Under the pieces are notes generated by a model. The model saw nothing but the letters and a program-made list of their open reading frames with translations, made no database searches and was not told the origin of the DNA. A program made the translations under genes and the position numbers. Below are positions 49,333-60,910 of a stretch of DNA of 64,000 nt, piece after piece. The stretch is from Ceriagrion tenellum (taxonomy: Eukaryota > Arthropoda > Insecta > Odonata > Coenagrionidae), in NCBI GenBank assembly GCA_963169105.1, contig OY720639.1, positions 119,061,117 to 119,125,116 on the forward strand. The letters run 5' to 3'. Each line of letters starts with the position of its first letter. Position 1 is the stretch's first letter.

Positions 49333-49545
49333 TTAAAGGCCGCTTCACACGGTACATTTAATTGTATAAACGAATATATTATAGAATGCACGAGAAACTG
49401 AATGGAAATAGAGTAGGTTTGAATTCCCATGAAGTCATTCAGACAATCATAAAATTTGTCACTTCACACGGTACAATTTTGCTCATGCAAGAAGAGTTCA
49501 TACATACGTTTGTACCACAAAATGTACCGTGTAAAGCGACCTTAA
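49333..49545. mobile_element. MITE with TTAA flanks (213 bp)
   Basis: The left end TTAAAGGCCGCTTCACACGG (49333) is the reverse complement, with a few mismatches, of the right end CCGTGTAAAGCGACCTTAA (ending 49545), giving about 25-bp terminal inverted repeats including TTAA on both sides. A TTAA target duplication is the hallmark of piggyBac-type transposition, so this may be a piggyBac-derived MITE, although the ends do not otherwise prove it. A third, direct copy of the terminal sequence lies inside (CTTCACACGGTACAATTTT, 49462-49480). No coding capacity. Confidence 0.78.
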
Positions 49546-50717
49546 GAGATAAAAGCTCAAGAGATATTTTTTAGGAAGAGTTTACGTATTAAGAGAGCCA
49601 TTCAGAGAAAATCCTTTCGTTGGGTTACAAAAGGCAGGAACTCTAACGAAGCCATTGGTAGCAGTACCGATTATCATGATGGTGGGAATACCATTGATTA
49701 TGATCAATCCATCATTGTTTTATGTATTTCTTTGAGCATTTCCACAACAATGGATGTTTTTGCATAGTCTTAATTTAATTTATTTGTTCTTTACAGGTAA
49801 GAGTGCTGATTAGTGGGTGAACCCCTTCTGCCATGCCATTTTCTGTGTAAGTAAAAACGTTAATTTCTCATCATAGGCATTTTACTAATGATTTGGAAAA
49901 AAATAGTCCATCAGTGATACTGGAATATAGAAATTTACTGCATATCAGAAGATGATGCCTCAACACTGAAAACTGGTGGACATGTAAAGTAATCAGTCTG
50001 TGGAAGTTTGTAGCGTTGATAAAAATACAACGAGAAATAATTTAATGCAAGCGAAAGAACGATTCACGAAAGTTTTTATTGCTCTCGGGAAATTGCGTTC
50101 AATATTGATTTCTTTTTCAATTTTCCTTTAGTGAACAATTTTTTCGGATCATTAGCAGAGATGGAATCAAAAGAGATACTTGCGCCGGTCATTTTCGGGT
50201 GTTGCTATCGTGATGGATGTTAATCTTCTACTTTTATGTCGCGCACTCAATGGCTCTCTAAAGTGACAATTGCTACCAACATCACGGCAGTCAGAATTCC
50301 AAACTTAACAGCTATTCCATATTTTCCGCCTCATATTGATTGGACTCGTTGGTTTTGAAATGTTGGAAGCCCTAGTGGATGCCATCTTTGCATCGATTCA
50401 TGAAGTTAATTATAAATTCTTATTCCATCTTTTTTAATAAAAATTGTAGTGATGAGTTTTGTAAAATTAATGTATTCAGTGGTGTGTTTTTCTTTGTGAT
50501 GAAAAATTGCTTTCACAGAATATCTTTATGTTTGACCTAGCAACTGAAGGAATTCCGGAAAAATATCTTCAAGCCTAATAGAAATTGGAGGTAATGTAAA
50601 TCAAAGTGGTTTTTGAAAATTTCCCTGGGTTAACATTCTATCTTTGCTGAGTTAATGTATTGGGGCCGCTATTAAAATAATTTTACTTATTCATACTTAC
50701 TTATTTGAATGAGCTTG
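49546..50717. other. AT-rich non-coding stretch
   Basis: No gene or repeat recognised. Confidence 0.5.
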
Positions 50718-51190
50718 ATAAAGGTTTTCTGTAGACAACGCTACATAAACTCGATTTTTCACTTTCCATTTTCTATTACCATTTATTGTAGCAGCTGCTA
50801 CAATAATACATTTATTATTTTCATATCAAACTGGGTCAAATAACCCTATAGGTTTAAATAGAGACAGATATAAAATTCCATTCCACCCATATTTCTTATG
50901 AAAGGATGTATAAGGATTCCTAATACTAATTATAGTATTAGAAGTTTTATCTCTAGTTAATCCTCATATGCTAGGATATCCTGATAGTTTCATTCCTGCC
51001 AACCCTTTAGTTACCCCCGTCCATATTCAACCAGAATGATACTTCTTATTTGCATATGCAATCCCACGCTCAATTTCTTATAAGCTAGGAGGAGTCATTG
51101 CTCTAGTTATATCAATTGCAATTTTATTCATTATTCCTATTTATCATTGAAAATTCCGATTAATATTTCTACATCAACCCTGCTCAGAAC
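50718..51190 (+). pseudogene. Nuclear mitochondrial insertion: cytochrome b fragment
   Basis: Translated with the invertebrate mitochondrial code, the plus strand reads through the middle of cytochrome b. It starts around GFSVDNAT (one base lost at about 50732), continues FTFHFLLPFIVAAAT, LLFSYQTGSNNP, YKIPFHPYF, NPHMLGYPDSFIPANPL, VTPVHIQPEWYFLFAYAI and LGGVIALVMSIAILFII, and tails off near a decayed KFR block. This is about 155 codons, roughly residues 165-325 of a usual 375-380. TGA is read as Trp in PEWYF, ATA as Met, and AGA as Ser in the LNSDS block. The nuclear code would give stops, and one TAA stop plus one frameshift are present even in the mitochondrial code. It is therefore a dead nuclear copy, not a gene. 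Confidence 0.95.
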
Positions 51191-51529
51191 TTAACACCAT
51201 TTATAATTTGAAGTAGTTATTTGAAAAAAAAATATGCTCATAATTTAGAGTAGTTACGTGGTGCTTCAAACTATCTAGGTTAAAACTAATTACTTCCTTT
51301 TCGTCTTCATCAAATTGCGACCCCTCATTTTCAATAGTGACGGATATAGATTTAGGTTGGCATTATGGTCATTTCCAACTGAATCATCTGCGGGTTGTAT
51401 GTTAATTTAATCCTCTTCCCTGTGGATTTTTGTGACGCAACAAAGCTTTGCACTATTAAAGGCTCCGAGCGTTCTCCCTTTTTCGGCCTTTTGAAAAGCA
51501 TCTGTTTTATAGTGGCGAATAAAATCGAG
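51191..51529. other. non-coding flank of the mitochondrial insertion
   Basis: No further mitochondrial sequence (for example tRNA-Ser or ND1) is recognised after 51190, and no gene is supported. Confidence 0.45.
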
Positions 51530-51870
51530 CAACTTTCTTTTTTCCTCTCCGCGGCGGCGCCCTCGTCGCCAATTCAATCTCCGCCATCTACTCGGCCGCT
51601 TCGAGAGATAAAAAAAAGTGAAGGCAGAGTGAGCGTGTCTGTCGTGTGGGGTAACAGAGCAGGCCCGTGACGAAAATGGACGTTTCAGGGACGGCCCGGG
51701 GGACGAATATGTGTGCGCGGTGGCTATCTATCTTTCGCATCTTCCTCTTTCTCCGACTCCCTGTGAATTCTCCTTTTTCTCTTTCCAACTGGTCCAGAGG
51801 AGAGAGACAATGTAACGCGAGTGTGAGGGAAGGAAGGAAATGTGACTGGGGTTTTTGGTTGAACAGGGAG
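51530..51870. other. GC-elevated CpG-retaining patch
   Basis: GGCGGCGCCCTCGTCGCC near 51551 and GCCCGGGGGACG near 51693 stand out. Overlapping open frames on both strands (51395-51670, 51588-51974, 51667-51906) are what a GC-rich patch produces and match nothing known. Possible regulatory region. Confidence 0.4.
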
Positions 51871-52439
51871 GGTACTCCTGAGGTAAGAAAGCAGGAATAT
51901 TGCTGAGATAGATATTTTACTTCGCACCTATTCTCATCGTCTCTCTTCTGGAATCCGCGGAAGAAATATGACACTTGCTAATCATCACGCCAGTTGTACG
52001 CTGTACTGTTATCCGCAATTTCCTTGAAGAATAGTTCCACAAATTTAGCAGTTGATGACGCCAGCAATGCATTAAATTCGTAGGTGAGTAACATTTTCGC
52101 TGCCATTTTGCGCATAGTTCATTGGTCATCGCGGCAATTTTGCGCGTTTCTATTAATCCATAATATCCAAATATTTATCAAATGATGACGCCTATCATCT
52201 CAATTCATTAATAAGTGAGAAATTCCTTCGAAGTCTTACTTTTTCCCGTTTTAGTCAACTAGCGAATACTTTTATAATTACTCTTTTCAAATACTTTGTT
52301 GGGAATTTAACTACACAAGACATAAAGAGGGTTTTAAACAATTTAAGTTAAAAGCCACAGCTGTTTAATATCTTTGTGAACGGGTACGGGAGGAGCATTA
52401 GACAAGTTTGGCGATTATAGGGCCGATTTGATACATTAA
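51871..52439. other. non-coding, nothing recognised
   Basis: No element boundary or gene supported. Confidence 0.45.
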
Positions 52440-52640
52440 CGGAAGGAGAAATGAATAGGTGGGATTAGAAGGGAACCCTTCAGGAAGACCAAGAATGGAA
52501 TGCATCAGAAAAATTATCGATGAATTCATAATGAAGAATGAGGGAGCAATGAAGCGGTAAGCAGATGGGAGGGTGGAATGGAAAGCTTCAGCAAACCAGC
52601 CTTTGGATTGATTAACCAATCTTAAGATTGATGACTGCAG
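52440..52640 (+). mobile_element. C-terminal remnant of a LINE ORF2
   Basis: The plus strand reads EGNPSGRPRMECIRKI, then a variable linker ending KNEGAMKR, a stop, DGRVEWKASANQPLD and a stop. Many endonuclease-type non-LTR elements (RTE/Jockey/L1-like) end with a G-R-P-R block, a lysine-rich helix, and a D-R-x-x-W-R block followed by an ANQ-type tail, and this matches that pattern. The reverse transcriptase domain is not recognisable upstream, so it is a short 3' fragment. The minus-strand frame of 101 codons over the same interval is its shadow. Confidence 0.6.
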
Positions 52641-55600
52641 ATAATATTGACGGGAAGAACAATTCGTAAAGTAATGTGAGCAATTCTCAAAGGACATTTT
52701 CATCTAAAACACTGTTCCAAAAACCTACATGCCAGCGCAAGGCACTCATCTAGCAATAGATACCTCATAGACTACTCGCCAGGCTTAGAAGGTAACTACT
52801 AGAGTTCAGGTGATTTTCATTATGAAAAGGAGAATAGTATTTTGACCTCATGTCATCTCTTGAACTGAGACATACATCAAAATAAGAGGGAAACGTTGCC
52901 TTTGCTTTGCGATTTGCTTTTATGTTCCACCACTCTTTTCTTCTGTCCCCATCTCTCTTTTGACTGGTATCCTAACACGCCTTTGTAGCCGCAAGCAGGA
53001 CATTATGTAAATTTCATATTTTGTCCCTTTCTTTCCGGAATACTTTTCCCCTTTCTATAAGTGTTTGGAATATGAAATCCCTGCCACACAACTGCCGCGG
53101 ATCAAAAGGAAGCATGCACATGTATGCTTGTGATTGGCATGAGTTCGTTCCCGTCAAATCTCGTTCATACTGGATGGAACTCGTTTGAAGAGCCACAAAC
53201 AAGTCAGAGTTGAATATTGCTCATAAATGGGAAATCATCGGCCGTACCATAGAATGAATTATCTACAGATGAATCGGTTTTCAGCATTAAGTAAGAATGA
53301 ATGGAAATTTACCGAGATTCCCTTTCCGGCTTATTTTGATTAAAACGATGTCATTTTAAAGCACTGCAAGAAGAAGGTGTGAAGGCAAATTGAAAAACCC
53401 CTAGCACGTTGATGTCTTCAGTTTGTTATATCTTCAGTTATTCATAAAATTTGTGCAGCGACATGTAGTCAGGCATCATGAAAGCAATGAAAAGGAAAAA
53501 TTGAAATTCCTATATCATATTTTCCATCAAAATGGATTAACTGAAAGCTAAAATATTTTTAAATGTTAAATTGTGCAAGAATTATATGCAATATATTTTA
53601 ATTCCCCGCTTCCCCTGTCACAAATCTATTATTATGTGTTCCATACTTACTTAAGCTTAAGAATTTACGCCTTCATGCTTTATTGAATCTTACCATGACC
53701 TTACTAAAAGACGCACCCAATGCATATAATGTATTCAAAGGCGTACATGCAAACCTTTTTTTTAGTTTTACCATTTTTATCATATCTGTTTGATAGCCCA
53801 TTTCAAATGATATAAAAAATTCTCACACATAATTTAATCACATCCCCTAGTTACTACTTTTTCTAAATGATCTGTTGAAGGGCCAAGCTAATGAGATGGA
53901 AAGAGAGATATTGAGAAAAGCAAGTATCTGAACGATCCAGGAAAAGTAGAGTCAAAGTTCTCGACCTCCAGAAACTTCGTGGACTTCATGCCAACATTTA
54001 CTTCACCAACTTTACCATCATCAGCGTCTGATCAATACCTCTGTAATTCCATTCGTGCAATGGAATGTCACTTGTTTCACCAGTTTAGTGCGGTTTTTGC
54101 TCGCTGAGTTGGAGTTGGTGTTGCCTCACGTGTTTCTTTAACGATTCTGCGTGGCGAGGAAAGTTCGCGGAAGCTTGTAAACCGCGAATATGGCACCCGT
54201 GCCAGTCACCTTTTGTTTTACCTATGGAGGGAAACCTCAATACTCAAATGTGTTTACGATTATACTATAGAAAAATCACGTTTTACATTCCTGCTAAAGC
54301 ATGCATGGAAATTTGAGCTCGTTTCGTTGAATTTTTAATTTACTGCTCTTTATATCTGCTGATAATTCGATCAAAATATCAGCCCCAAAATTCATCTTAC
54401 AAAATATACTTTGGGACTACAAAAGATATGAGATATTTTTTACAATCATCAGTGTTTTCCGACGAAAATTCGGACAACTCAGTAATTGGGGAGCATAGAA
54501 TGGAAACTAGCTGAAAAAATCTTTGAAATCGACCACACATTACTTGGGTCCAGTTCGAAACTCATACATATATATTCAATGGTCCTCCACCATTGGCTCT
54601 TGAAATTCACCGTCACCATGTACATAACGTATGCGGCCGTTAAGTGGATATGGAGAAAAGAAAGGACATATCCGCATTGTTGCTCAAACTATGATATAAA
54701 GAACACAAGCCGTTCAGAGAAACGTCCCAAGTTTAAAATAACAATTTCGGAGAATATCTCGTTTAAGTTTGTTCTTTAGTCTACGCCAGAACACGGTTTG
54801 GGACGACGACTTTGGATATCAAGTTCCACACACTTTACCCCACAAGAGCTTAAGCTTGTGAGCCAAGCCCATTGGGAATACTAGCCAATCATTTAGCCGG
54901 AGGAGGAAAGGAGTGTGGGAACAATAGCGATTATATCCCATTCAAGGCCGGATCAGATTCAGGGTGCGGCATAACTCACTTAACTTACGTGACCTAAGCT
55001 CAGGTTGCATTAGCCCTTGTCTTCAAAACAACCAATGAGAATACTTCTCTTCCTCTTTTCGGCCGTCACTAAAGTTTCTCCGTCTACACATTTGCAGGTT
55101 CAAAATGTTGTCCTTCTACTTTGCACTCCAACTTTGATTCTGTCTTAATTTTTAAAATGTATAATTCATTTGAATATGAATGCTCGTGAAACAACTCAAC
55201 GAGAAGCAACCATATCTTGTAAAATTACTAGCTATTTTTGCTTCTCCATTTAGTTATCTAACTGGGCCCTTTCTTCATTTTTCTGATATCCAATTAGAAG
55301 ATATTTTTTACGCCTGCACTCTGTCATTCTCAATATATTTCCATATCATAACAATTGTTTTGGTTTTATGTTTTCAGTCATCGTCTTTCCAATTCAATTC
55401 TTTCTCTCAGTTTACTAATTTTGTTGCGTAGCACTAATGGAACATGACCGAAAAGTGTTATGCCACAGAATCTAGTCTTGTCTGCGTGTAGGGTGCTTTT
55501 CATATTCTCTGTTATCGTCTACATTTCCAAGTCATATGTATGTGATAGAAGGGCGTGAAAAGGGCAGTGTAAGTTAGAGATTGGTGAAGAGGTTGAATAT

Positions 55601-56379
55601 AGAGGCTTATATATAGAGAGATATAGAGGTTGTATTTAGTGATTTATTGACATTCACATTTCATATTCGAATCCATACTGAAAATAAGCGTTGTAGATTT
55701 TCACAGTTATTTATTGTTATTTATAGCATACCCGATATGATATAAATTTTATTTGTAACTCTACGCAAGCAAATAATTAACAAAATGCTTGATTAACATA
55801 AAAAATAAAGTGTATTTTACTTTGCCTAATAACTTGATATTCATGAATCATTGCACTTACCGTAGCCCACTTATTAAGATGCACGTGGCAAGCCTTTCTA
55901 GAATCACATCATCGTTAGTTGTTGCAAAAAGTGAGCTCTCGCAAAATTCGCGCCGCGATGAAAAAATTGCAAAGATATAGTCTCTCGAGCGGCGTTAAAT
56001 TGTGGTAACTACTTATTTTCCAATATGGATTCGAATATAAAATACTTCCACAAAGTGATATCTGAAGGTGTAAAGTTCATTTTTCCATTTCACTTTCCCA
56101 ACACGGTTGGAGAACATGTTCAGTTGTTGTTTGTTGTACACCCGCAACGATGGCATCTATTTCGTCAACTTCAAAATCACTCTGCTCTTTCATTGGCCCA
56201 CTAAACTGAATATGTTAATATTCATAATTTAATTCAATGATACGTGTTTTGCTACAGCTCTTAACTACGGTGAAAAGCCCTTGAAAATAAACTTTAAAAA
56301 CTGCGACTTTGTATCTGATTATGACGTAAATCGGTGGACGCGTCGTGCAATTAAAAGATGGTTCGGTAGAAAGGTACTA
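52641..56379. other. AT-rich non-coding stretch
   Basis: No gene is supported. The frames at 54486-54779 and 55180-55431 (97 and 83 codons) have no recognised domain; the second is hydrophobic. A CCCACAAGAGCTTAAGCTTG run near 54839 is partly palindromic. Confidence 0.45.
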
Positions 56380-56780
56380 AGTATGTGCCAAAATTCCCCC
56401 CTCCCACTTTGCAAAAACCACTCTGCCAGAAAAACCACTCATCGCAAAAAAACTGGTAAATGTCGTTCGCGACTACCCCTCGCGCATTTGGACTCGCAAT
56501 TCGCTGTCTCGCTTTCTCTGTCCGCGATGGAACAATCAGCTCACTTTTACACTGAAAGTGATAGTAGCGCACTCTATCCTGTCCGATTCCACGCTAGCAC
56601 CATTTCCTCCCCCAATCAATGACCCGACAAGTATTCCCTTACTCCCCTAACTCTTGCGTTGGTCAGCTGACTCCCCTCAATAGCCAGCCGCGTCGTCTCT
56701 ACGCTGGGCCCGACCTCTTTTGAAACTGACCGCGGACGAGAAGGGACCTGCTGCAGTGGTGACTTGTGATCGTCTTCTAC
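56380..56780. other. GC-elevated patch
   Basis: CG dinucleotides are retained between 56460 and 56770 (TCGTTCGCGAC, GCCGCGTCGTC, GACCGCGGACGAG), with C-rich stretches near 56393-56412 and 56600-56670. The 113-codon frame 56281-56622 is not recognisable. Promoter/exon status is unknown. Confidence 0.35.
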
Positions 56781-57191
56781 GTATCAAGTTTACGGTATTT
56801 AGCCTAGGAGCTGGTTTTCAATTGTCACACTTGTTTTTTACATAAATGTTCCTGCTTAGAGTTAATCAAACTGGCTAATGTTATTATTTTCTCTCGTATC
56901 CGCCTACCATTCGTAGTCACTTCACTCGAGACGTCGAGCTTTAGTGATTTGCGTTGCAAGTCTTTTATTTTTATTATTATTATTTTATTAAATGGCCTTC
57001 ATCTTCATCACTTCAGTCATCTCCAGGAAATCTTCTGTTTTCTGTTAGCCCAGTAATTCTTCATTCGCTCGGATCGTAGTTTTCTTTCTTCATCTGGGAT
57101 CCCTATTCTCTGTTTGCTAATCTTGGTTTTTAGCCTTCTCTGTTTGTCCTTGAGTTTCATGATTGTGTCTTTTCTTTCATATCATCTATTG

Positions 57192-57258
57192 AAGTTCTTT
57201 GAAGTTCAAAAGGAACTCTCTCTGAGCTCTGATGAAGCATAAATAAATATGCGAAACG
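57192..57258 (+). other. Structured retroelement-like motif with CTGATGA...GAAAC
   Basis: CTGATGA (57229-57235) is followed by GCATA-loop-TATGC (57237-57241 with 57248-57252, six-base loop) and then GAAAC (57253-57257). This is the core order of a hammerhead ribozyme: CUGAUGA, stem II, GAAA. One extra A separates CTGATGA from the stem, and I could not find matching stems I and III. Upstream, AGTTCTTTGAAGTTCAAAAG forms a second weak hairpin. Such motifs occur in Penelope-like and other retroelements. Confidence 0.4.
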
Positions 57259-57559
57259 TTGGAAAAGAGTAACAGTTTAAACATGAATTTATGACCTACA
57301 ATCTTCAGGAAAATAACTTTTTATTAATAAACAGAATATTTCTGCATCATTAACATTAAAATATGTATTATGAAATTTATTTATTGTGTTTAGTGTTCAC
57401 CCAACATGAAAACCATAATTACATGCATAGTGCTAGTAAAGCATATGTTTACGTCATATTTATCTCAGTTACTGAAATATAAATACAAAATTCGAATATG
57501 GTATATTATTTCTAGGAAAAACTCTTGCTCATAGTACCTCGAATCTCACTCTGTTGGTT
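57259..57559. other. AT-rich non-coding stretch
   Basis: Nothing recognised. Confidence 0.45.
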
Positions 57560-57870
57560 TATCCGAGTGGCCTATTCTTCGCGATGCCCTCTTCGTCAGA
57601 CCGCCGTCTCCATCCGTTTTCGGCCAAGCACAAGTGGGAGACTCTTGAGGCACCAGAATGTTTATCTGAGACTGGATTTCCCGGTTTCTTCTCGGAGCCC
57701 AGGCCAAGTCGGATCCCCATATGAATGAGACGTCCGTCTCCATTTAATCCACCTGGCTCGGTGAAGACTTCACACTTAAGACCCCCTCCCCCCAGTTACT
57801 CTTCACTTTCTCGGAGAAAGGATGGATAGTTTTGAGGAGAGGTGGAGGGCACGCTCGACTCCTTGACGTC
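57560..57870. other. GC-elevated patch
   Basis: Moderately CpG-retaining sequence with overlapping frames on both strands (57525-57728, 57546-57743) and a C-rich run at 57780-57796. No gene recognised. Confidence 0.3.
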
Positions 57871-60559
57871 TAAGGGTGCGTAGTAAGTAATGGATGGAAC
57901 CCCGGTAGCCAGTTGCCCGAAGATCCAGAAATGAATAGCGGTGGGAGAGAGCGACGGATTTATTTTCGGTGGCGTCGGCTTAAGATTGAACGGAAAAAGA
58001 CGATGCGATCGTCCAAGTCGATATCCGCCTACGGTGTCGCATCGCTTGACGTCAGTGAAGCTGGACAGATATGTGCCTTTCCGATAGGAAATAATTTATT
58101 TGCTCCTATTTCGTTCATAGTGGCAAAGTTAAGGTCTTGGTCATCGAGATACTGTCGATTACTGCCATATTTTCAAGAGGGAAATTTAACCCTCCCAGGT
58201 GATCACCAGATAAACTTACCGGACGTTTAGATAGACTTACGGTAAGTGTAATATAATCTCGCTCAGACAATACACCGTAATTAAATATATCTTTAATATG
58301 TAAAAGACTTAGATACATGATTGATATAAACGTGGTTCGTCGATTATTAACGAATATTAATGTCAAAATTCAGCTTCATTTTTTAGCTATCAGAATAATT
58401 CAACCTTCATTAAATGTGAGACATATAACTTAAAGTACGTTAGGGATAAAGGATCTTGGTATTCTACCAGCGCTACTATTGAATCTATTCCTGAATGAAG
58501 GCAATATGTGGCCATTTATGCTGGATAATGTCTCATTTTAAATAGCTTAGAGTAAAGAGTATCATCATTGTTACTCTATGATATCAAATGAAGGCCTACT
58601 AACTGATGCGTACCTTTGTCGCAAAGGTTGATGGTACAAGTTCTCAAATTCTAAAGATATTTTATTGATTTTGCTGCTCTATCTGGTCATGTGAATAACA
58701 GATACGGCAACAAATTACTGGTCAAATAATGTACAGAAAGCCCTTCATTAAATGTAAACTGGAAGTGAGATTCTCTCGCGTGTTGTTATTTTATTAGCAT
58801 TAAAATTCGTTAAAAAAAATGTTTCAATGAGATATGTATTTTTTCTTTTTTTGTGTGTTGATGTAAAAAGTAGTTTTGTTAACGATCAGAGTTAATCGCA
58901 ATTTTTTCTCTTGCACTCAACCATCGTAAATTAATAAGACTCACTACTCTTCGCCAAGACCCTCTACCGAAATGAATGGCTCACTTGAACTCCTTAAAGC
59001 CTCCCTCATCCACCAGAAATATAGGGTCTTGTTGCGCTTTGGAAGTGGTGGTCAATAATTTAGTTGATTCTACTTGTTCTTTCCTGAAGATTATCAGCAT
59101 AATCAGTTATTTTAATATGGATTCTTATGCAACATTCATACAACTTTTACGTTCATGATAAGTGATAATTTTTCGGATTTTTACTTCAGATTAGTCGTTA
59201 ACCTTTATAAGTAATGGAATATTTTTCTTTTTAAAGGGAGATCAAAATATTGTTACCATTGTCTTAGAGACAACTATATTTCAGGAAATGAGACAAATAA
59301 TTATTCAAATTATTTCTGTTGAGATTATGATTTTTTATTGGTGGCAGATGATGAAATATTTGATGAATTTTGATTCGACTTTCTTAAAATATTTTCAACG
59401 CCTTTGTACTCCACCAAAGTTCTTATACCACTTCATGAACTCTTCGTGATGCTATAAAAGCTTTACCATCACGAAGATGATTTTAACTGCAAGGATTATA
59501 TACTGAATAATGTTAATACATTCAACTATAACCATTGGCTCAGATGTTATTGAATAGTGATGATCATCAGGCAACAATTTTAGGTCTGAGGTTGCGATAT
59601 TTGAGATGTACATATAATTGGAAAGTGGAAATTAATAAGTGGAAATTATGCCATACTAAATGGTCATGAGTGAAAGGAAGTAAGCAGATTCAGTGGTACT
59701 GTTTTAATTCCTTTGTGATTAATTTACTCTCGAATATTTTTGCTCTTTAATTTACGGAGATTTCGTCTGAAAAACATGCTTAATTCCCGCATTCTACTTT
59801 CCACTTTTAAAGCAACCGAATCATCACTTTTCAGGGCTTAGGATATAGTACATTTTTTACCTTTTATATCGTTATCGTTTTGATTCATTCTTGGGGAGAT
59901 TTTTGGCATGATATTTTGGGTTATATTTATTAGCGTTTATTCAGACCGAATACTTTACTTAACTCATCGTCCGACTTGAAACATCAATTTAAATTTTATT
60001 TTATTGAATGGAAGAAAATACATAATACAAGGAGGACGATACAAAGGTGAATGTAACCATTAAATCCTCTGGAAGAAAATAAATGAAATTTCAGGGTTTA
60101 CGACTTATGAATGTTTACTGTTTATTGTAACTTGGGACTCATTCTTCTAATTAATGCGTAGTGGAAATTATTGATATCAGTGCGCTTAATAAAATTTGTA
60201 AACATTATTTTTTATATATTTTGGGTCTTTTCTAAAATTGTCTATGCACATATTATTGCTTAAGCTTTATTCTGAGAAGGTTCATACAATGAATGCGTTC
60301 TTCTTCTTCCTGATTCATTCCCCATTTAATAGTGCAGCTTAGTACTCATGGAGTTCAAGATTAATTACCACGTTTCATTTCCTCATTTATTCCGCTCATT
60401 TGCAGTTCACATGGACCGATCGAATCGACGTACCAAGCATTCGCCATCGCTAAATTTAAAGTTTCAGACCATCATCCTCCATGATGGAGGATTGCGGGAG
60501 AGTTATTTTTATTTCCCCAGCGCGCTAATATACCCAAATGTGTTCATTTCCTATCACAC
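57871..60559. other. AT-rich non-coding stretch
   Basis: No gene or element supported. One small hairpin: CTTCGTGATG at 59443-59452 pairs exactly with CATCACGAAG at 59468-59477. Confidence 0.45.
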
Positions 60560-60910
60560 CCGCGAATATCCTCTCTCGAGTGGAGTGGCGGGGGGGGGGA
60601 ATATTTTGTTCCAGACGTGGCGACCTACTTTCGCGAGGATAAGCAATCCACTCGCCTCGCAGGCTCTGTTTCCCTCGTTTAGGTCCCCACCTCATATCCC
60701 CCCTTGAGTTGTTATCCCACCTATTCCTACCTGTCGCCACGTTCACCCCCATTCACCCCTTCCCGCCGTCGCATCCGAATCGCCGTCGTCAACGCACAAA
60801 TAGACCGCTGCCAAATTAATCCTTCGGAGATAGTCTGGTCGCCCTTTTGCTTCGGCGCAGCTTGCAAGCAAACGTGAAACGACAGGGGTGGCGGTGGTTG
60901 GGGGGAAGGA
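60560..60910. other. GC-elevated CpG-retaining patch
   Basis: Contains a run of about nine G residues near 60590 and CG-rich strings (CGCCGTCGCATCCG, TCGCCGTCGTCAACG) around 60764-60793. The 119-codon plus frame 60348-60707 and the minus frames over it have no known domain. Possible promoter or untranslated exon. Confidence 0.35.

Noticed and set aside
50718..51190. Functional cytochrome b gene
   Set aside because: Nuclear sequence with partial length, stop and frameshift; only a mitochondrial-code reading makes sense.
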